A DNA stretch of 64,000 nt from Rhizaria sp. SCN 62-66 (lineage: Eukaryota; Rhizaria, unplaced). Shown one piece after another: positions 1-12,098 of the stretch (positions are counted from its first letter, which is position 1; each line of letters begins with the position of its first letter). The DNA lies in NCBI GenBank assembly GCA_001724265.1, contig MEDY01000108.1, forward strand, positions 1-64,000, read 5' to 3'. The position numbers and the translations under genes were made by a program. A model generated the notes under the pieces. That model searched no databases. It saw only the letters and a program-made list of their open reading frames with translations, and had not been told where the DNA came from.

Positions 1-285
1 ACCACCCTTATATGGCCGCGGGGAATTGATGTTTGGTGGTGTTTGCCCCAGTGTGAGCCTGTGAGACTTGGTGTTTTATGCAGAATGTCGGTTGTGACAG
101 CATCAACTTGAACACACTCGGATTATCAAATGAATATTTGCTGTTAAATCTTTGAAGCTGATTTATTTTCCAGTCAAAGACTGATAATATGTGCATTCTA
201 AGTGTTGCCGCGAAATGACGTCCGTCTCATATCGTCTCTCTCTTTTACGTGCGCGCTGCGCTTGTTTTGTTTCATGCGCAGTCAG

Positions 286-2457
286 ATGTCTAAGACGAGC
301 TCGCCCGCGCTGCTGCCTTCTGGTTGGTCCTCCGACCGCGACCGCTGGGGTCGTGAGTACTATATCAATCACGCCACCAGCACCACACAATGGGACCACC
401 CACAGTCAATTTTGACTTCGACGACTGCATCCACTAGTGCCAACGCCAGCAATGGTGCTGAAAAGCAAGCCGCGCCTCCTTCATACGCGGATCTAAGCGC
501 GCCCCTTAATAACAGCAGCAATAGTCATGCTCTCACCGCGAACTCTAGCGTCTCTAGCTCAAGTTCTGCTGCGAACGCTGGTGCAACCGCCGTCGACACG
601 AGCAGTGCGAGCTATTCTGCTCCACCCGTCATGCCCGGCTACTCTACTCTCACAGTTACGAGCTCATTGTCCCCGCACGAGCCGCCAATCCTGCTCTCCG
701 TCGTTCCCTCAGCTTACCAGACCGCAGCCGCGGCCGCATCACAGGCTGCAACACAGGCCGCCCTGCTCTCCGCTGGCGGCCCTGAGCCCGCCTACGCCGC
801 CGGTGCCCTCGACCCTGCGCTGGCATCCGACGCGGCTTTTGCAGACGCCCCGCGCGTGTCCCCGCTGTCGCCCGCACTGGTCATGAACTCCGCCGGCGCA
901 GATCTGTCGCTGCCGTGGCGTGTGCACCGCAACGGGCTCTGCACCGCGCTACGGCTCGGCTGCGCGGCGTTCCCGCTTGGCACCGCGCTCACGCTCATGA
1001 CACTGCTGTTTACGGCACTTACCGGCGCGATGATTGCGGTGTACATGAAGACGCGTGTTGGGCGTGCTGTGTGGGACCGCGATCTGCTCATTGGGCCAAT
1101 CATCATCAGCGCGATGATCACGTTCATGCTGTATCTGTTCCACTGTCTAGCGCACGGAGCGGCAATGGGGATTAGCCAGCTCAAGTGCTGCTGCTGCGCG
1201 CGGGTGCCTGCGCTCGGTCTTGCCGGTTCCCGCGGCAAAAGCAGCAAATACAATATCCCTCGTGCGCAGTTGCAGCAGCAGCAGAGGGTGGCGCTGAACC
1301 CGAATAACAGCGCCGAACAGAGCGATAGCTACATATCATCTGCTGCAACTAACTCCACCCCAGGGCCGTTCAACGGCAATGCACCCGTGCCTGGTAACGG
1401 TCATGGCAGCAAGTTCTTTAGCGAGAATATGACTTGGGGCGCGGCTGAAGCGCTTCAACCCTCGTATCTTCCAAAGTATACAGGTTATTTTGACCAGCTG
1501 CTCACTGATACTGCGACATATGAAGATTTGGTTGAGTACGTTGACCGTACACGCACTGCAAGGCTCGTTGCCACAGTCAACGTGCGCTGCATCAATACGG
1601 AAGCAAACTCCTTCAACTGCTCGCGCATGCAAGTCGCATATACGTAAGTTTCCACATCAATGTCTGAGTGTATAATCAACGTAAGACTTCTTTGCTTTAC
1701 ATATTGCCGTTTTGATACTTTATTCCTTTTTAAGACTCTCTAATCTATCTCATCTTCACAACATCACTTTTTTTGCCAATAATCCAACTTCTTAAAACAA
1801 CTTTTTACGAATGTCCTCAACATGATTCCGACATGTACATAATGTTTGCACGGTGCTCAGCGCGCAGGCGCCGCTTGTGGTATCTTTTGCGCGTGATGCC
1901 ACGCCGAGCCGCGAGAACGTGATCTCGTGGCTGAATCGCGAAGCGCGTGGCGAGAGCTTTATCGTCCACTTGGATCACGAGATGGCTGTTCCACTACCGC
2001 AGAAGGATTTGCTTAATGCAATCTGCACGCACTACGAGGGCGTATATGCCGCTGTAAGTGATACCGCCAACGCATGGGTTCAAGTTGAACCCACTGTCAC
2101 CCCGACGAAAGGAGCCTTTGTCGTGCACCAGGTACGTCATAGTTCACAATTTCCCCCCAATACTCGCTAAATCTTACGAATCAGCAAAACTCACACTTTA
2201 AAATCTCAACTTTTCATCTTTCATTTGTCGCGTAGGGCGAGAAGCCAACTTGCTTAGTCTCGATTCTTCGGTCTGGCTGTTGCGCGCTCATGGCGATTAC
2301 ATGCTGCTGTGCGCCGTGCTTTACTGGACTCTGGTTCTGGATCCCGCGCGTCCGTCTTGGCAGCAAGAAGATTGTGCGCATTACGCCCCCGCTGCTTGAG
2401 TCTGACCCCAACAAGCTTCGCATGACAGACTATAAGCGTTACGGCCAACAAAACTAA
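286..2457 (+). CDS. WW-domain multi-pass membrane protein
   Basis: Three exons: 286..1643, 1861..2131, 2236..2457 (616 aa, stop TAA). Donors are GTAAGT and GTACGT, and both junctions keep frame. A WW domain lies at about residues 8-36, with both tryptophans visible (LPSGWSSDRDRWG, TTQWDHP). WW domains bind proline-rich peptides. A Ser/Ala-rich linker follows, then two hydrophobic helices around residues 220-290 and a third hydrophobic, Cys-rich stretch (CCALMAITCCCAPCFTGLWF) in the last exon. I start at the ATG directly before the WW domain. An upstream in-frame ATG at 202 would add 28 residues. The region between exon 1 and the Cys-rich tail matches no family I recognise. The WW call is firm; the function is unknown. 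It is the only gene here using a GTAAGT donor. Confidence 0.8.
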
Positions 2458-2953
2458 CATGTTTAAGTATCTAAAGCGCGGGGAATATCTTGACGCCCTT
2501 TTGAAGAAGTATCACTGTCTGATCGGTTGACACTTTTTTCTTTTATATCTTATTCTTTCCTCATACTGCTTGTTCTCGTATATCTCGCGCAGTGTTTCGT
2601 TACTCGTGCACAAAAACCATCAAGTGCAGGACCTACTTTATATCTTTTTTATTTGCTTCTGGCAGTCATACTTTGAAAGTATTACACCAGAAAGTTATTA
2701 AATGTTTCTTTTTGCCTGTAAAAACAAACGCACCTCCGTGTTTCTTTAATATTGTACGTCCCTCATCAATGCTCGTTTCGTGTTATTGGTAGGATCAATT
2801 ATCAATTATGACACTCTCGGTCTATGTGTTGTACTGCTTCACAGCAATCATTAATACTAGTACAAAGAGTTGCGTTTGCGCCAAAAAATCTTCCTCTCAA
2901 CTGTCGTGTTCAATTGTAGGCTTCACGATTTACTCAACTTTTGTTGATGTTAC

Positions 2954-2971
2954 TGTACTACTAGTAGTACA
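2954..2971. repeat. 18-bp perfect palindrome
   Basis: TGTACTACTAGTAGTACA reads identically on both strands. It lies in the AT-rich spacer downstream of the WW gene. No function is evident. Confidence 0.75.
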
Positions 2972-3352
2972 ATTGTTACGAGTGACTTGAACTGCGTAAC
3001 CTAACTTATGCCGAGAACTCTTCAACACGAGGCTTGTATTTGGCAATCCGGCTGAATCATCTTGAATGAGTGTTACGTTAACATGGCATTCACAGAATCA
3101 TGTCGCGATTGTGCAGACTGGAGGGAACAGCTGAGCCTGTCATGAGAAGGAGTTGCACCTCTCGGGAGGAACAATCTTATTGTGATTTTTTTTTTAATGG
3201 ATGAGATAAAACTTAGTTATACATATGAATATTGAAACAGATTGATAGATCATTGATATTTTCAATGAAAATTAAGTTTTGTTTAAAAACATCAAAATAC
3301 GATTTAAATATAAAATTTGGCTGCCTGCGACATAGACCGAAAATGTCCAAAT

Positions 3353-3433
3353 GGTGTCGTAACAAAGTGGTTACTGTGGAAGACTAGAAATCTTCTGCCT
3401 TCGGGCGCGTGAGTTCGAATCTCATCGACATCG
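3353..3433 (+). tRNA. tRNA-Ser(AGA)
   Basis: The 7-bp acceptor stem GGTGTCG/CGACATC closes with one G-T pair. The anticodon stem GAAGA/TCTTC encloses the loop CTAGAAA, giving anticodon AGA. A long variable arm, typical of class II serine tRNAs, follows, then the T arm GTGAG-TTCGAAT-CTCAT. The D stem is short (ACA/TGT) and the A box is weak. A T5 run just downstream is a Pol III terminator. Confidence 0.8.
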
Positions 3434-4281
3434 CTTTCTTTTTGGCCCTCCGACGGACTGCCAACCTTTTGTTTTGCCTCCCTCTCCGCCACTCTCGCGT
3501 CAGGTACGTACGCTCCATGGCCTGGAGACGTTACGCATCTCTTTTTGTCTCAAGCAACAAACAAGACGATGAGTATCCGTACAGTATCATCATCCCTCAT
3601 GTCAGTTACTGCAGTGAACGTACTTCGCGAGTGAGCAACAACTGTGCCACAAGGATGTGCAAAGGGAGCATGACGACTAAAAGCTTATGACCAGCGCGCA
3701 TGCAGTTCGACAGGTGTTGCTCAGCATCGGCGTAAACACCATCAGACTCAACAGCAGCAGTCTTCGCCGCAATCGAAGCCGCAGCTTCAAACTGCCGTTC
3801 GCCACTGCGGGGCCCACGGTCACTGACCGCGACCCGACGGCGTGCGGAGCCGCCTCAGCGTACCGGTCTCGCGTCCTCCGTACGGCGCCGCCGCGTCCGA
3901 GGCGACTACGACTACGGTCACGCCCGCTGTGATCACGAACGCGCCCAGACGCACCGTCGTTGCTTTCTCTGTCTCTGCCACAGCGAGCAAGGGGTGTTCC
4001 TTATGACTAGTACATAGGGCTGTGTCACTACTACTGTTGTAGTAACGTCTTCGGTAATAGCAGCGACAGTTGGCAACGTGCGACTCGTGTCAGATACTAA
4101 GTAGTGTGGCAACGTGCGATACGATGTTGACCGAGCGTAGCCTTGCGGAGCTCATCGACGCTGGACAGCGTGCGGCGAGCGGGGTGAGGCAAGCTCTGCG
4201 CGCGCAAAAAAAAGAGTCACGATGGGTTGGGAACGTGCTCTGTGTGCGTGCAAGCGTTGCGAATGGGGACAAAAAGTATAT

Positions 4282-4352
4282 GTACTAGCCGGGGTTTGAA
4301 CCCGGGGCCTTTCCGTTGCGAACGGAACACTCTACCACTGAGCCACTAGCAC
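4282..4352 (-). tRNA. tRNA-Ala(CGC), copy 1
   Basis: Cloverleaf with acceptor GTGCTAG/CTAGTAC including the alanine identity pair G3:U70. The anticodon loop TTCGCAA gives anticodon CGC. The T arm is CCGGG-TTCAAAC-CCCGG. A T5 terminator follows on the minus strand. It is paired with tRNA-Ala(AGC), and the pair recurs at 7205-7404. Confidence 0.92.
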
Positions 4353-4428
4353 GGCTGCTGTTTACAAGCTTCTTGTCATCTTGACGGGGAAAGAGAGAGG
4401 TGCAAAGAAACAAAACAAAAAGAAGTGT

Positions 4429-4500
4429 GTAGCTTGGGGGCATTGATCCCCCTGCCCCGCGCATGCTAAGCGCATACTCTACCATCTGAGCTAAAGCCAC
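4429..4500 (-). tRNA. tRNA-Ala(AGC), copy 1
   Basis: Acceptor GTGGCTT/AAGCTAC contains G3:U70. The anticodon loop TTAGCAT gives AGC. The T loop is unusual (ATCAATG instead of TTCRANN), so the B box is non-consensus, but the second copy keeps it exactly. A T5 terminator lies downstream on the minus strand. Confidence 0.88.
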
Positions 4501-4562
4501 TGACTACATGTTGTACTTGCGCAACTTGCTTACACATTGAGGTAGCGAACAAAAAAAAGAAA

Positions 4563-4634
4563 GCCACCGGCGGGGCTCGAACCCGCGGCTAATCGGTTAA
4601 GAGCCGAACACTCTACCGACTGAGTTACGACGGC
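4563..4634 (-). tRNA. tRNA-Lys(CTT)
   Basis: Acceptor GCCGTCG/CGGTGGC, anticodon stem TTCGG/CCGAT (with a G-T closure), loop CTCTTAA giving anticodon CTT, T arm GCGGG-TTCGAGC-CCCGC. A long T run follows on the minus strand. It lies 62 bp from the tRNA-Ala pair in the same orientation. Confidence 0.9.
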
Positions 4635-5433
4635 AATCGTATACACTTGTTACTTGAGAAAGAGAAGAAACAAAAAGAATAAAAATCAAAAGCAGGATGC
4701 TCTTTTAATTTGATGGCTATTGGCGAAAAATATTCAGTACAAGTAGTTGTTATTGCGTATCATGTACATTGAGCATAGCGACAATATCACTCGTATTTAC
4801 CGTTAATTCACAGCTGAAAACGCTATATATAACTCAGTAAGTTATTCGGATGTCTTATGCAAGATTTCACAATGCATCGCGCTCGGGGCACCGCAGGTGA
4901 GCCAAGCAGCGTTGAGGCAATTGCAGATGGGGCTCGCGCAACTGTTATCTTTCGTGCAGCAGCTTTGCTTGCTTATGAAAACTTGCGATCCAACTTGATT
5001 GTGAATGCACAGCTTTGTAATCCACTCTTATATTCCAAAACAGCTTCAACATGTTGTCAATTTCGCCTGATGATGAGCGTTTCCCGGCGCACGCTTCGCA
5101 TTTTCGCCTTGCAGCTCGTGAAGGCGTCTTAGGGAGTCGTGTGCATTGATGTTTTGCGCGGTCGAGCAATGCACCCTTTCTTGCGCTCTACCGTCACAAA
5201 CGCATCTTACCTTGCGTTAACGAGCATCTGGTCAGGCCAGTGAGAGAATAGTTTACGGCAGTTTGCCTCCCACTGCAGCGTCAGTAGAGCCGCTGATGTA
5301 CCCAGCTGGTACAGTGCTTATGTGCCCACGCTCTGTCGTTCTCAATATGCGCATGCGTAACAGCGATAACGGCAACAGTCGCAGTCAGTTTTCCGGTTAT
5401 CAGCAAGTCTCTCACGGCTCTCGCTCAGACTGA

Positions 5434-5604
5434 GCGTCGGGCCCACTCATAGTGTGTGCGACCGAGTGGTTAAATGCAGCGCAGCTGGGAGACGAACGGT
5501 ACGCGGTGCTCAAGGCAATGCTGCGGTGGCCGCACCCGCAGCTCGACATGTGTGACGATCTGCACTCTGGTCTCTCGACGATCAAACAATTCCTGAGTGA
5601 TTAA
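5434..5604 (+). pseudogene. Decayed coding fragment, C-terminal end
   Basis: A GC-rich frame closes with TAA after a plausible protein tail (DERYAVLKAMLRWPHPQLD and LHSGLSTIKQFLSD). It has no start codon or splice acceptor that I can identify. About 300 bp upstream, at 4857-5250, another frame is interrupted by a TAG and by frame changes. I read both as remnants of inactivated genes. The parent family is not recognised. Confidence 0.35.
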
Positions 5605-7204
5605 GACCTTTCATAAAAACAAGCGACTGTGTTTGATGTCTGTCGACGCTGCTGACATATGTTACACTGTGCTACTGCGTACTGAACGCAGTTCGCGTTG
5701 TGACCATGTTTATATGCCCATAGTTATGTTGAAACACTTAGTTTATTTGTTTATGTTCAAGTACTAGTATGCTTAAAAGATAATCTTCTTCAAGTCAACA
5801 CTATGAATAAGAAAATGTTTGACGTTATAATATTAGTTCTCGTCATATATCACAAGAAGTTTATTAATACAATGCGCTTTAGCTCGTTCATATGCTCTTT
5901 ATATCATCTTTTAAATTTATAATTGATCATATTTGACACCGTCAATATTCAAGCTTGATATTTCGTTGAGGTATCACATTGTAGCAGTGTAACGCTTGCG
6001 CTCTTAAGCACAACAAAGGTGTCAAATGCGTATTGCACGAAGTCCGCCTATGTACGACGAGTGTACGCGACATGCGCGCGTTGTTCATGACCAAGATGTT
6101 GCGGAACTCGTGGAAGAATAGTCCTTGCGGACGCAGTGCCACTACAGACAGTTCACTGTCATCTTGTCCGACTTGAAGTGTACACCGACAGTCACGCGAG
6201 CGGTATCCGGCCTTGCATTGCGATTGAGCAGAGGCTTCTCCGTAATGTGTTGACTCGGTGTTGTATCTTCGTCTACAGCGACTTGTGTACACACACTAAC
6301 TCACCGCAGTTTCAACTGCTCCTTCGCTGAAAGCTTCTACGTCGGTCACAACAGAAGCACAGAACATGATCGATATGTCGAGCGCAGATGCAGGAAGCAG
6401 CGGACAAGAGCAATCATTGATGGCAACTTAGGCTTCGCATTACCAAAGAAGCCAATGGCTGAGCATGACGAGCGCGAACGTACTGACACAAGAGCTCGCA
6501 TGTTGCGGACTGAGGCGCACTCACGCTTCGCCCGGCAGCAATTGTTCGGAGCACGAGTACGTGCAAAACGAGACAGTGGATGCAGCAGTGGAATCAGTTG
6601 CTACCAGTGCGCGCGCGTCAGTTCAAGTTTTGTGCTACACCCGCAGCTGAAAGCAAGCTGACATTACTCCACTTGCTCGCAATTACGTCGCACGTGGCAT
6701 TTGGAAAGTAGGCACAAGCGCTCTCAGTTTGCTTATGTTGCGCTCTATAAACTATTAATTTAAGGCACGGCGAAGTATTGGTCGCAGGACTCAGTGGCGC
6801 TGTCGCTCGGGAGTCTGAAAGCGCGACTGACGCAGTCAGCAAAGGAAGAGACAGAGACTGAGGCGCGCGCATGACACGTTTACACACGCGCTGTTGACCC
6901 TGAGGTGAGATTGGAGAAGGGGCGGTGCACGCGCTTGAGGGCGTCACGTCAACTGGGTGACCGAACGGCCACCACGGGCGCTGCCGTTGAGCTTACGTGA
7001 TACAAAGCGCGTATCAGCGGCGGGCGGCACTCCAATGCATTTCGCTGGCTGGCAAGCGGATCTGGTTAGCAATAAGAAATTACTCTCATCTCGCCAGCGA
7101 GCAGTCCGTGGCGACCGGACGACCAAAAAGAAAACTACAACTGCGCCTCGCGTTGCGTAACGCTTGCGCGGGGCGGGCATTGTGAGAAAAATCAAAAAGA
7201 ATAT

Positions 7205-7275
7205 GTACTAGCCGGGGTTTGAACCCGGGGCCTTTCCGTTGCGAACGGAACACTCTACCACTGAGCCACTAGCAC
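7205..7275 (-). tRNA. tRNA-Ala(CGC), copy 2
   Basis: Identical in the 71-nt gene body to the copy at 4282-4352, including G3:U70 and anticodon CGC. Flanks beyond about 10 bp have diverged. Confidence 0.92.
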
Positions 7276-7332
7276 AGTTGTTGGTGCTTACGTTAGATCG
7301 AACTTGGGAGCAAAACACCAAAAAAGAAGTGT

Positions 7333-7404
7333 GTAGCTTGGGGGCATTGATCCCCCTGCCCCGCGCATGCTAAGCGCATACTCTACCATCTGAGCTAAAG
7401 CCAC
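7333..7404 (-). tRNA. tRNA-Ala(AGC), copy 2
   Basis: Identical in the gene body to the copy at 4429-4500, including the unusual T loop ATCAATG. About 8 bp of the terminator side (AAAAAGAAGTGT) are also shared. Confidence 0.88.
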
Positions 7405-7737
7405 TGTGTTCTTGTTACATTCACTTGATTATAACGCCAAGTGAGATGCAAAAGAAAAGGTTCAAGAACTTCACCGAAGCGAAGACCTGAAACTAATGCT
7501 TGGACAAAGCTTGGAAATTTTGTATATTATATGGCATACCTGGAAGATCGGGCCAGTTTCGACCTCGGTAAATGAATCGGGATAATAAACCATACATAAG
7601 CACTGAATGAACATAAATAGATAACAACCTAAAAGAAAATGTTGACATCTATAAATAAGCATGTGTTGTTTTCGAGTTCAGTGACTGATATGGCCTAATT
7701 GTAGCACAGAAATCTGGATTCGGGTGGAGAGTTGACG

Positions 7738-7759
7738 CTTACTAGTAAGTAAGCTTACT
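7738..7759. repeat. Two overlapping 12-bp palindromes
   Basis: CTTACTAGTAAG (7738-7749) overlaps AGTAAGCTTACT (7748-7759). Both are perfect palindromes built on the CTTA/TAAG tetramer that is enriched elsewhere in the window. They lie in spacer DNA. Confidence 0.6.
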
Positions 7760-8144
7760 AATGCTAGCATCGGCGAGGCTCAATTCTCGACTTCGATAGT
7801 TCGCTTTGATAAAGCAGCTAGTGAGCTATTAGAAAGTTTATCAAGCGTTAATACGTGTTGATGATGCTCTGAAATTTGTTAATTGTCAATACTCAGACGT
7901 AATTGAACTAGAGCAGCGCTTTATGTCACCTAGCCTGAGTGACCATCAAGATACGCCTGTTTCTCCTCCTCTTAAACGCGACACACGCCTCGAATACTGA
8001 AATACCACATGCAAGACTTGTTTATCTCATTTATTCGCGTTGAATTTACTATGTTTTATTACCACAGCTTAAAATGATGCGAGCTGCAGTCGCCTTTTAC
8101 AGAGGAAGCTTGATGGACTCGTAGGAGTAACTGTACTAGTAGCG

Positions 8145-8501
8145 TTGCACTTCCCCTCCTCTCTCGGCATCTCTGTCATCTGTCCGACGTTACGTTCTCG
8201 TTCCCCACGGGTAACCGCGACGCGTTGTTGCGCTTTATCGCCGTTGTGCCCGTGTAGTGTAGCGCAAAAAGTGGTTCAGATGCTCCAGATAGTGGTGGAA
8301 AAGAAGCTTGGGCTGACAACGAATAAGGAGTGGGAGAACGCCGTCAAAGTCGTTGCTGTCGTCATTTCACCCCATCAAGCGAAAATCCCTCGGTTGTCAC
8401 AGTAGAATGTCGACCGTGGCAAGGGCCTTCCTTTGTATTTTATCAGTACTCGTGACGGATGCCGCGGTGTTCTTGGAACGCCAATGCCGGATTGGAAGTG
8501 A
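8145..8501 (+). CDS. Weak candidate small protein with one in-frame TAG
   Basis: If TAG is sense, this frame gives 118 aa and ends at TGA. It crosses TAG at 8403-8405. The stretch VVEKKLGLTTNKEWENAV looks protein-like, but base composition is not as GC-rich as the firm exons and I recognise no domain. It could be chance or a relic. Confidence 0.2.
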
Positions 8502-9134
8502 GCAGCTCACGTGCGCACGCATTTGATATGCAGACATGCCCACAATTGGTTATATTGCGTTTGTGACTGCGTCTGTAACTCTTTTGAATTTTGTTTTGCG
8601 TTGCACGTCTGTTTGGAAGCCACGGATTGGCATCAAATGAAACGTTGTAAAACGTCATAGGCACGTACTGTTGTGGTGAAAGAATAGCAGTGATGTAAAT
8701 ATTGTAACTAAAGTACATGTACAAAGATACCGGGAATGTTGCAAAGCTTCAAGAATCACACGCGTACTCTTGTTCAAACAAGAGTAGCAACTTTGAGAGG
8801 AAACAAACGAGATTTATGTATTAGAAAAAACTATAATATACCATACATTACCAAACAGTTCATCACGCATATGAAACACGGACAACAAAATACAAATACT
8901 TCCCATCTTGAACTAAACTTCAACTATAACCGCTATGTCAGCAGTCTACGTATTCTTCGCACCTAGACATGGCCACATACATCGTCCTATCTCCACTCTA
9001 TCTTTCTTCTCTACAATATTTCCTCGTGCCTTGTAAGCAGGAAATAGATCCTCTGACAAGGCACATCTCAGTACCTTCGCCGCCCATGGTGGCAGAGATC
9101 ACCTACGTATCTAAGTACCTCCTTGCATCGAGAC

Positions 9135-11171
9135 TTACTTGCCGCCGCCCATGGTGGCCGAGAGAACCTCCTCCTCTTTGAGGTGGCCCTGCAGCACCCG
9201 CAGCCGCTGCCGTAGCGCGCTGATCGAATCCGCCTTCTGCACCAGCAGATCATCCAGCAGCGTAATGTACTGGTCGACGCTGTGTCCCATCGTGTCGAAC
9301 CGCTTCATGAGCTCCATCTCCTGCTTCACGATGCGCATCGTCGCGTCGATGTGCAGGCGGTGGCTCTCCATCAGCGCCTCCTCTTCATGCATGATCTTCA
9401 TGCAGAGCTCGCTGTGGGTTTTGGCCAGGTCACTGCCGTACTCGAGCTTCACGCCGCCGCCAGAGCCGTCGTCGCCGTCGTCGTCGTCGTCGAGCAGGAT
9501 GCCGTTGTTGCTGTTGTTGTTGAGGTCGATCAAAGAGTCATTGCTCGGGTAATCGATGTTGTCGTTGTACATATCCTTGCTACCACCAGCCTTACCACTG
9601 ACAGCGCCAGCGGCAGCGCCAGCGCCGTTGTTCTGGTAGTGGTAATTGCCGGCGACAACGTTCCGCGGTGCCGCCCCGTTATTGTTGTTGTTTGCGGCGG
9701 CAAACCGCGGGTGCTGCGCATAGCTCTCCGGCACAGCGCTGGGGTTCACGCTGCCGTGCGCGGCGGCGGCGGCCTGTTGGGCGGCGGCGCTGGCCTGCTG
9801 CGCGCGGCGCTGGCGGTCCTTCTCGGCGTCGACCTTGGCCTCGGCCTTGGCCTGCTCGCGCGCAACGGCCAGGCGGTCGTGGTGGTTCAGGATCGCGTCC
9901 ATGTCAATCTCGTCGTCCTCTGTACCAAAGCAAAAAACAAACAGCAACAACAACAACAAAAAAGAAGAAAAAAAGAAGAAGACATAAAGAGAGAGTGAGA
10001 TATGTTCACAATAGGACAAAAGTTGATCTAGTGCTATACAGTCTCAACGATTTAAAACGAAACAACAAATAAAGATAGAGCATCACAGAATATAAAATTC
10101 AACGCAATTAAAAATTATCTCGACATAAAAAAGCTCCGTTGTTTCGGGACTCAAACGGACCTTCTTCGTCGGGCATGGTGGCGTGCTGGACGCCACGCTT
10201 ACCCATGTGCGGCATATACGCGGCCTTACTTCCCGACGAGCCCTCTTCCTTGAGCTCCTTAACGCGGTCGGCGTAGCGCAGCGTGTTGAGCGTGTGCTCG
10301 CACGCGCCGCTGTTGGGGGAGATGTTGGCGACCATGATCGTGCGCGAGTTGCCGACGAACGAGTCCTTGAGCACCTGCGTGAGGGTGCTGGCACGAAACG
10401 GCAGGTGCTTCCCGCCCTGGTCCAGCGCGCGGATGCACTCCTTGAGCGCGAGCAGCGACTTGTTGATCTCGGCGCCCTCCAGCCGCGTCCCACGGTCATT
10501 GTTCGCTGTGTCAACGCCGCGCTCGGAGCCGGCCAGGTCGATGAAGGAGAACTTACCGGCGGGCTTGAGCACCTTGCGCTCAGCTCCGGTGCCGAAGCGC
10601 TTAAACTGGATCTGCACGATGGCGTGCGAGCGCGACGAGTCGACGTTGGCGCCCGTGACGCCGGTCGAGCGGATGGAGTTGCCGTGCGTGATGTGCTCGA
10701 GAAGCTCGTCGACGGAGTTGACGCGGAAGTCGAGCAGACCGACAATGTTGACGGCCTTGGCGGCGTCCTCGCGGGCGACAAGCCGCGCGCGGGCGTTGAG
10801 CAGGTCGAACGGCTTGCCGCCATAGATCTCGAAGAATGACACCCACACCTGGAGGTCCGCGTACTGCGGCTGCTCGAGCATGCGGAACATGTCGCTTGCA
10901 GCCAGCGCGTAGAGGCCGTTCTGGTACTGCTTGCCGCCGCCGGGACCCATCATCGTGAAGGTCTTGCCAGAGCCCGTCTGGCCGTAGGCGAAGCAGGTGG
11001 CTTTGCCGTTGTTCATGGCGAAGGTGACGAGAGGACGGCACGTGCGCTGATAAACATCCTATAGATCATTGAAGAAATACAAAGTGAAAAAGTGAGGATA
11101 TAGAAATAATAAGTAATAATCTTGATAGATAATCTCAATTTATGTTGTTATACATTGTTTCTTGGTTCCTG

Positions 11172-11217
<46 letters not shown>

Positions 11218-12098
11218 ATAAACGTACCTCGTTGTTAGAGTCCTGGCCGAAGACTTCGTCAAAGATGAACTTATGACTCTCGACATACTTGGTCAAGTCA
11301 ACCTTGACTTTGGGCTCGTGGATGGTGCACGTCTGCGCGGTCTTGCCCGCGGAAACGACGTCAATCTCACCACGGTTACGTTCCTTAGTCGACAGGGGGC
11401 GCTTGCGGACGGCGACGCGGATCTTGGACCCACTGTTAGCGATTTAAAAAAAGGTATAGTATGTGCATAGAGATAACTGTAAATTGATATAGAACATAGT
11501 ATTCACACGTATTTACTAGTCGATCATATTAAGTTAAGTCAAATCTGTGCATATCAAAAATAGAGATGGTCAAATGTGTGATTTAGTGCTAAATTTGTTC
11601 GTACCTGGAGTCGCCGAGCGAGCCGCGCATGTCGCTCCAAACGTCACGCTGCTCGCCACCAGCAGCAGCGGCGGCAGCAACAGCGGCGCGTGGCTGCTGC
11701 TGCGGGGGCTGCTGGTAGCGGCTGGGCGCGGCCGCGGCCGCGGGGGCGTTGTTGTAGTTGTTGGTGGGGACGCGGGCGACAGGAGGCTGCTGCTGCGGAG
11801 GCTGCTGCTGTTGCGGCGGGGGCTGGTAGTACGCGGCGGGGGCGGCGGCGGCGGCCGGGGCGGCGGCGGGCGGCGCGTGGGAGCGCGTGTCGGCCTTGGC
11901 GAGCTCTGTCTTAACGACTGTGACGAGCTTGTACAGCGTGCGGCGGTCCGAGGGGTTGGTGACGCCGAGGGCGTCGTAGTCGGCGAAGGTGAGGTCGGCG
12001 AAGTTGGACTCGTTGACGCCGGCTTCGAGAAAGCGCGGGTAAAAGCGGCTGAGGCCGGCGGTGTGGAGCCAGAGCGCAACGCCCTTCTTGTCAGCCAT
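9135..12098 (-). CDS. Kinesin-13 microtubule depolymerase with N-terminal SAM domain
   Basis: Four exons on the minus strand: 11605..12098, 11228..11432, 10161..11058, 9135..9919 (793 aa, TAA). Donors are GTACGA, GTACGT and GTCCGT. A SAM-like domain ([20 protein letters not shown]) starts the protein, and a Pro/Gln/Ala linker follows. The motor begins with [11 protein letters not shown] and the kinesin-13-type segment [20 protein letters not shown]. The P-loop GQTGSGKT lies near residue 258, switch I is SSRSHA and switch II is DLAGSERG. An Asn/Ala/Asp-rich linker leads to a C-terminal coiled coil rich in Glu, Leu and Met. Kinesin-13s use ATP to depolymerise microtubule ends in spindles and flagella. 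An N-terminal SAM domain is known in plant and protist members. The catalytic motifs are intact, so I expect an active motor. Confidence 0.93.
11173..11214 (-). repeat. (GAT)14 microsatellite in kinesin intron 2
   Basis: Fourteen uninterrupted GAT units on the plus strand (ATC on the sense strand) lie inside the intron between exons 2 and 3, about 14 bp downstream of the donor on the sense strand. Confidence 0.95.

Larger units (their letters stand above)
2458..9134. other. Long spacer with tRNA genes and decayed coding fragments
   Basis: This 6.7-kb stretch has no convincing intact protein gene. It holds six tRNA genes, two palindromic sites, a GC-rich block at about 3760-3960 that looks like coding relics in shifted frames, relic-like fragments at 4857-5270 and 5434-5604, and a weak open frame at 8145-8501. 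The rest is AT-rich and I see nothing else in it. Confidence 0.6.

Noticed and set aside
5448-5480. D-arm-like sequence GCGACCGAGTGGTTAAATGC suggesting a Ser or Leu tRNA
   Set aside because: No matching anticodon stem, T arm or acceptor stem follows. The stretch reads better as part of a decayed coding fragment.
9282-9998. Long plus-strand frame antisense to kinesin
   Set aside because: It is the mirror of repeat-rich, GC-biased coding sequence on the minus strand and has no domain or splice logic.
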